Source: Paracoccus sigandri (GTDB lineage: Bacteria > Pseudomonadota > Alphaproteobacteria > Rhodobacterales > Rhodobacteraceae). Taken from it: DNA of 64,000 nt. The translations under genes were made by a program, and so were the position numbers. Location: contig NZ_QNRC01000012.1 in assembly GCF_003709565.1 (NCBI RefSeq), positions 1 to 64,000 on the forward strand, written 5' to 3'. How positions within the stretch are numbered: the first letter of the stretch is position 1; every line of letters starts with the position of its first letter. The notes under the pieces are model-generated. The model saw only the letters and a list, made by a program, of their open reading frames with translations, was not told the DNA's origin and searched no databases. This document shows positions 61,003-64,000 of this stretch, in pieces.

Positions 61003-63027
61003 TCAGATCAAGCCGCGCCCACGCAACAACGCCTCGACCCCCGGCATCCGTTCCCTGAACGCGATCCACAGCTGGTCGGCAGGCGCGGATCCGCCGCGCG
61101 ACAGGATCGTCTCCTCCAGCCGGCGGGCGGTGGCGGGGTCGAAGATGTCGCCCGTTTCCTCGAAAGCGGCGAAGGCGTCGGCGTCCATCACTTCCGACCA
61201 CATATAGCTGTAATAGCCGCTGGCATAGCTGTCGCCGCTGAAAACATGGGCAAAATGCGGCGTCGCGTGGCGCATCGGAATCGCCGATGGCGCGCCCAGC
61301 CCGGACAGGATCGCGGCCTGCCGCGCCATGACGTCGCCCGCCGGCGGACCGCGATGGAAGGCCAGGTCGACCAGCGCGCTTTCCAGGTATTCGGTGGTCG
61401 CGAAGCCCGCATCCGCCTTGCCCGCCGCCAGCAGCCGGTCGCGCAGATCGGCGGGCAGCGGCTGGCCGGTTTCGAAATGCCGGGCATGGGCGTCCAGCAC
61501 CTGAGGCTGTTCCAGCCAATGCTCATACAGCTGGCTGGGCAGCTCGACGAAATCCTGCGCGACCGAGGTGCCCGAGATCGAGGGCCATTTCACGTCCGAC
61601 AGGATGTGATGCGTCGCATGGCCGAATTCGTGAAACAGCGTCCGCGCGTCGTCCCAGGACAGGAAGGCGGGCGCGCCGGCCTGCTCGGGCGGGGTGAAGT
61701 TGCAGACATTGACCACGATGGGCCGCTGCCCCTGCCCGATCTTGTGCTGGACCTGCAGCGCCGAACACCAGGCCCCCGAGCGTTTCGAGGGCCGCGCAAA
61801 GTAGTCGCCCAGGAAGATCGCCATCGGCCGGCCGTCGCGCGTCACCCGCCAGGCCCGCACCTCCGGCGCCCAGAGCGGCGCCTCGATGGGCTGGAATTCC
61901 AGCCCGAACAGGCGATTGGCCACGTCGAAGACCGCGCCCAGCATCGCCTCCAGCGTCAGATAGGGCTTGACCCGGTCGGCGTCGAAATCATGGGCCTGCC
62001 GGCGCAGCCGCTCCGCGTAGAGCCGCCAGTCCCAGGGTTCCAGCGCGCCGTTGACGCCGTCGGCATGCAGCATCGCGGTCAGCTTCGCCTCGTCCTCGGC
62101 CGCGCGGGCGCGGGCGGCGTCCCAGACCTGGTGCAGCAGTTCCTCGACCCGCCCGGCGGTGCCGGCCATCTCGGGCTCCAGCTTCCAGGCGGCGAAATCG
62201 GCATGGCCCAGCAATTGCGCGCGCTCGTGGCGCAGCGCCAGGATCTCGGCGGCGATGGCGCGGTTGTCGGTGGCCGCACCCCCCGCGCCCTCGCCCGAGC
62301 CGCGCGCGGCCCAGGCCCGGAAGGCCAGCTCGCGCAGCGCCCGGTCCCGGGCATGTTCCAGGAAGGGCACGATCAGCGAGCGGTTCAGCGTGACGACCTG
62401 CCCGTCCAGCCCGCGTTCCTTCGCCGCCGCGCGCATGGCGCGGACCAGCCAGTCGGGCAGCCCGGCCAGCTGGTCGTCCCGCAGGGGCAGCACGAAGTCG
62501 CGCTCGTCCGCCAGCACGTTCTGGGTGAATTTCGTGGTCAGCTCGGCCATGCGGGCGCGGATCGCGGCCATGCGTTCGCGCGCGGCCTCGTCCAGCCCGG
62601 CGCCCGCCCGCGTCAGGTCGCGCAGGGCCAGTTCGGTGATCCGCGCGTCCTGCGGATCCAGCGCCGCCAGGTCCGCCGCCACCGCCTTCACCCGCGCGTA
62701 AAGCCGCGGATCCATGCTGACCCGGCTGTTATAGGCCGCCAGGCGCGGCGCGAAATCGCGCTGCAATTCCTGCCGCAGCGGGTTCGAATCGACCGAGGCC
62801 AGCGTGTAGAAGATCGCCAGCACGCGGTTCAGCCCCTCTTCGGCCACCTCCATCGCGGCCAGGGTATTCTGGAAGCTGGGCGGTTCGGGATTGGCGGCGA
62901 TCGCCTCCATCGCGGCCTCGGCGCGGGCCAGGGCGTCATCGAAACCCGCGGCGAAATCGCCGTCAGCGATCCGGTCGAAACGGGGCAGCCCCTCGGGGCC
63001 GGTCCAGCGGATCAGTTCGGAATTCAT
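61003..63027 (-). CDS. M3-family oligopeptidase (Dcp/oligopeptidase A-like)
   Basis: A 674-residue zinc peptidase. The HExxH-type motif is TLFHEFGHATHHILSD with His466 and His470; the third ligand Glu is expected in TTEYLESALVDLAF. N-terminal ALARAEAAMEAIAANPEPPS and the helical MSKM-like cap match the thimet/Dcp family. No signal peptide, so it is probably cytosolic, where it degrades short peptides. A peptidyl-dipeptidase (Dcp) and oligopeptidase A cannot be separated on motifs alone. Confidence 0.93.
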   Translation of the reverse strand: MNSELIRWTGPEGLPRFDRIADGDFAAGFDDALARAEAAMEAIAANPEPPSFQNTLAAMEVAEEGLNRVLAIFYTLASVDSNPLRQELQRDFAPRLAAYNSRVSMDPRLYARVKAVAADLAALDPQDARITELALRDLTRAGAGLDEAARERMAAIRARMAELTTKFTQNVLADERDFVLPLRDDQLAGLPDWLVRAMRAAAKERGLDGQVVTLNRSLIVPFLEHARDRALRELAFRAWAARGSGEGAGGAATDNRAIAAEILALRHERAQLLGHADFAAWKLEPEMAGTAGRVEELLHQVWDAARARAAEDEAKLTAMLHADGVNGALEPWDWRLYAERLRRQAHDFDADRVKPYLTLEAMLGAVFDVANRLFGLEFQPIEAPLWAPEVRAWRVTRDGRPMAIFLGDYFARPSKRSGAWCSALQVQHKIGQGQRPIVVNVCNFTPPEQAGAPAFLSWDDARTLFHEFGHATHHILSDVKWPSISGTSVAQDFVELPSQLYEHWLEQPQVLDAHARHFETGQPLPADLRDRLLAAGKADAGFATTEYLESALVDLAFHRGPPAGDVMARQAAILSGLGAPSAIPMRHATPHFAHVFSGDSYASGYYSYMWSEVMDADAFAAFEETGDIFDPATARRLEETILSRGGSAPADQLWIAFRERMPGVEALLRGRGLI

Positions 63028-63072
63028 GCGGACCTCCTGCGGTTTCAGGGGCTTACTTAGAAGTCCCCGCCG

Positions 63073-64000
63073 TCATGTTCCAGTCACGAAATGGCCACCA
63101 CCGCAAACCGGGCAATCCGGGCGGGCATTGGTGCCGATCATCCGGCTTTCCCCATAGAGCCCGTCGAAGATCAGCATCCGGCCGCGCAGCCCCTGCCCCG
63201 CCTCGGCCAGGTGCTTGATCGCCTCCAGCGCCATCAGGCTGCCAACCACGCCCGGCAGGGGGCCGATCACGCCCGCCTCGGCGCAGGGCGGCGCAAGGCC
63301 GGGGGCGGGCGCCTGGGGGAACAGGCAGGCCATGCAGGGGCCGCCGCGCGCCGGGTCGTAAAGCGTCACCTGCCCCTCCCATTGCGCGATCGCCCCCGCG
63401 ATCAGCGGCACGCCCGCCCGGACGCAGAGGCGGTTGACCACCTCTCGGCTGGCGAAGCTGTCGGTGCCGTCCAGCACCAGGTCATGCGCGGCGACCAGCG
63501 CGGTATCGGCCTCGGTGATGCGGCGCTCCAGCGCGGTGACGGCGACATGCGGGTTCAGCGCGCCCATATTGGCGGCGGCGGCGCGGGATTTCATCTGGCC
63601 CCGCTGATCGGCGCGAAAGATCACCTGCCGCTGCAGGTTCGACAGCCCGACCGTATCGTCGTCGGCCAGGGTGATCCGCCCGACCCCCGCCGCCGCCAGA
63701 TAGAGACAGACCGGCGCGCCAAGTCCCCCCGCGCCGACGACCAGCACATTCGCCCCGCGCAGCCGCATCTGGCCGGGACCGCCGATCTCGCGCAGCACCA
63801 GGTGGCGGGCATAGCGGTCAAGCTCGGCATCGCTCATGCCGTCCTGCGCGGCGGGTTCGGGACCCGGAACCGGGATCGCGCCCGCCCGCAGGCGGCGCAG
63901 CCCGGCGCGATAGGCCAGCACCAGCAGCGCCGCGCCGCCGGCGACCAGCCAGATGCGCAGATCGCCCCCCAGGGCGCGCGCCGCCGGGCTGTTCGGCGCC
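63073..64000 (-). CDS. HesA/MoeB/ThiF-type adenylyltransferase with N-terminal membrane segment (partial)
   Basis: The frame is still open at the right window edge. From the edge it encodes a hydrophobic segment (IWLVAGGAALLVLAYRAGLR), then a soluble part that begins MSDAELDRYARHLVLREIG and contains the nucleotide motif NVLVVGAGGLGAPVCLYLA and DTVGLSNLQRQ. MACLFPQ and the C-terminal CPVCGG pair provide zinc cysteines. MoeB and ThiF activate small sulfur-carrier proteins. A cytosolic start at 63837 has an AGGA ribosome site, but the continuous upstream coding sequence favours a membrane-tethered protein starting outside. Confidence 0.85.
   Translation of the reverse strand, partial: APNSPAARALGGDLRIWLVAGGAALLVLAYRAGLRRLRAGAIPVPGPEPAAQDGMSDAELDRYARHLVLREIGGPGQMRLRGANVLVVGAGGLGAPVCLYLAAAGVGRITLADDDTVGLSNLQRQVIFRADQRGQMKSRAAAANMGALNPHVAVTALERRITEADTALVAAHDLVLDGTDSFASREVVNRLCVRAGVPLIAGAIAQWEGQVTLYDPARGGPCMACLFPQAPAPGLAPPCAEAGVIGPLPGVVGSLMALEAIKHLAEAGQGLRGRMLIFDGLYGESRMIGTNARPDCPVCGGGHFVTGT

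Overview
The window is a GC-rich chromosomal segment from an alphaproteobacterium of the Rhodobacteraceae/Paracoccaceae. The best match I can argue for is Paracoccus. The complex I operon has the layout described for Paracoccus denitrificans: fourteen structural genes interrupted by six small unidentified reading frames, followed by a biotin ligase gene. NuoB and NuoI also have the lengths I remember for that genus. I see no insertion sequence, prophage, CRISPR array or rRNA. This is mostly core chromosome, and the less ordinary material is in small proteins, intergenic elements and operon architecture.

Layout. 1-1275 (+): the tail of a 3-hydroxyisobutyrate dehydrogenase, two tandem related small secreted proteins, and a small DUF2892 membrane protein behind a perfect inverted repeat. 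1265-15695 (-): a division and cell-wall cluster, in transcription order ftsW, murG, murC, DUF2484, an unknown membrane protein, murB, ddl, ftsQ, ftsA, ftsZ, lpxC, bamD, recN. Most junctions before murB overlap by 1-4 bases, which implies coupled translation. 15853-21560 (-): a DUF1989 protein, a CcdA-like membrane protein, RNase E with a long leader, and TrmB.

21707-42689 (-): one very long operon, nuoA-nuoN plus accessory frames, running on into birA, coaX and rnj. The accessory frames are a hotdog thioesterase, a helix-hairpin-helix membrane protein, DUF5337, DUF5333, a lipoprotein and a carboxymuconolactone-decarboxylase-like protein. A 38-codon frame sits exactly between nuoD and nuoE with a TGATG stop-start junction and may be an overlooked membrane peptide. 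43079-46525 (-): pyruvate carboxylase, whose biotin must be attached by a ligase such as the BirA at the end of the nuo operon.

46625-64000 (mixed strands): a GFA-family zinc protein divergent from uvrA, with a perfect alphaproteobacterial LexA box (GTTC-N7-GTTC) between them; small membrane proteins; tRNA-Gly(GCC) with a strong terminator; a TetR regulator; a dimethylglycine/sarcosine dehydrogenase-like flavoprotein divergent from panC-panB; a VOC protein of lower GC; an MFS transporter; a D-2-hydroxyacid dehydrogenase; an SH3-domain secreted protein; a small lipoprotein; an M3 oligopeptidase; and a ThiF/MoeB-type protein cut by the window edge.

Three intergenic regions (about 21634-21692, 42901-42975 and 58624-58690) carry copies of one dispersed repeat: a GC-rich hairpin followed by a conserved tail containing an ATATTT/TATTTT core.
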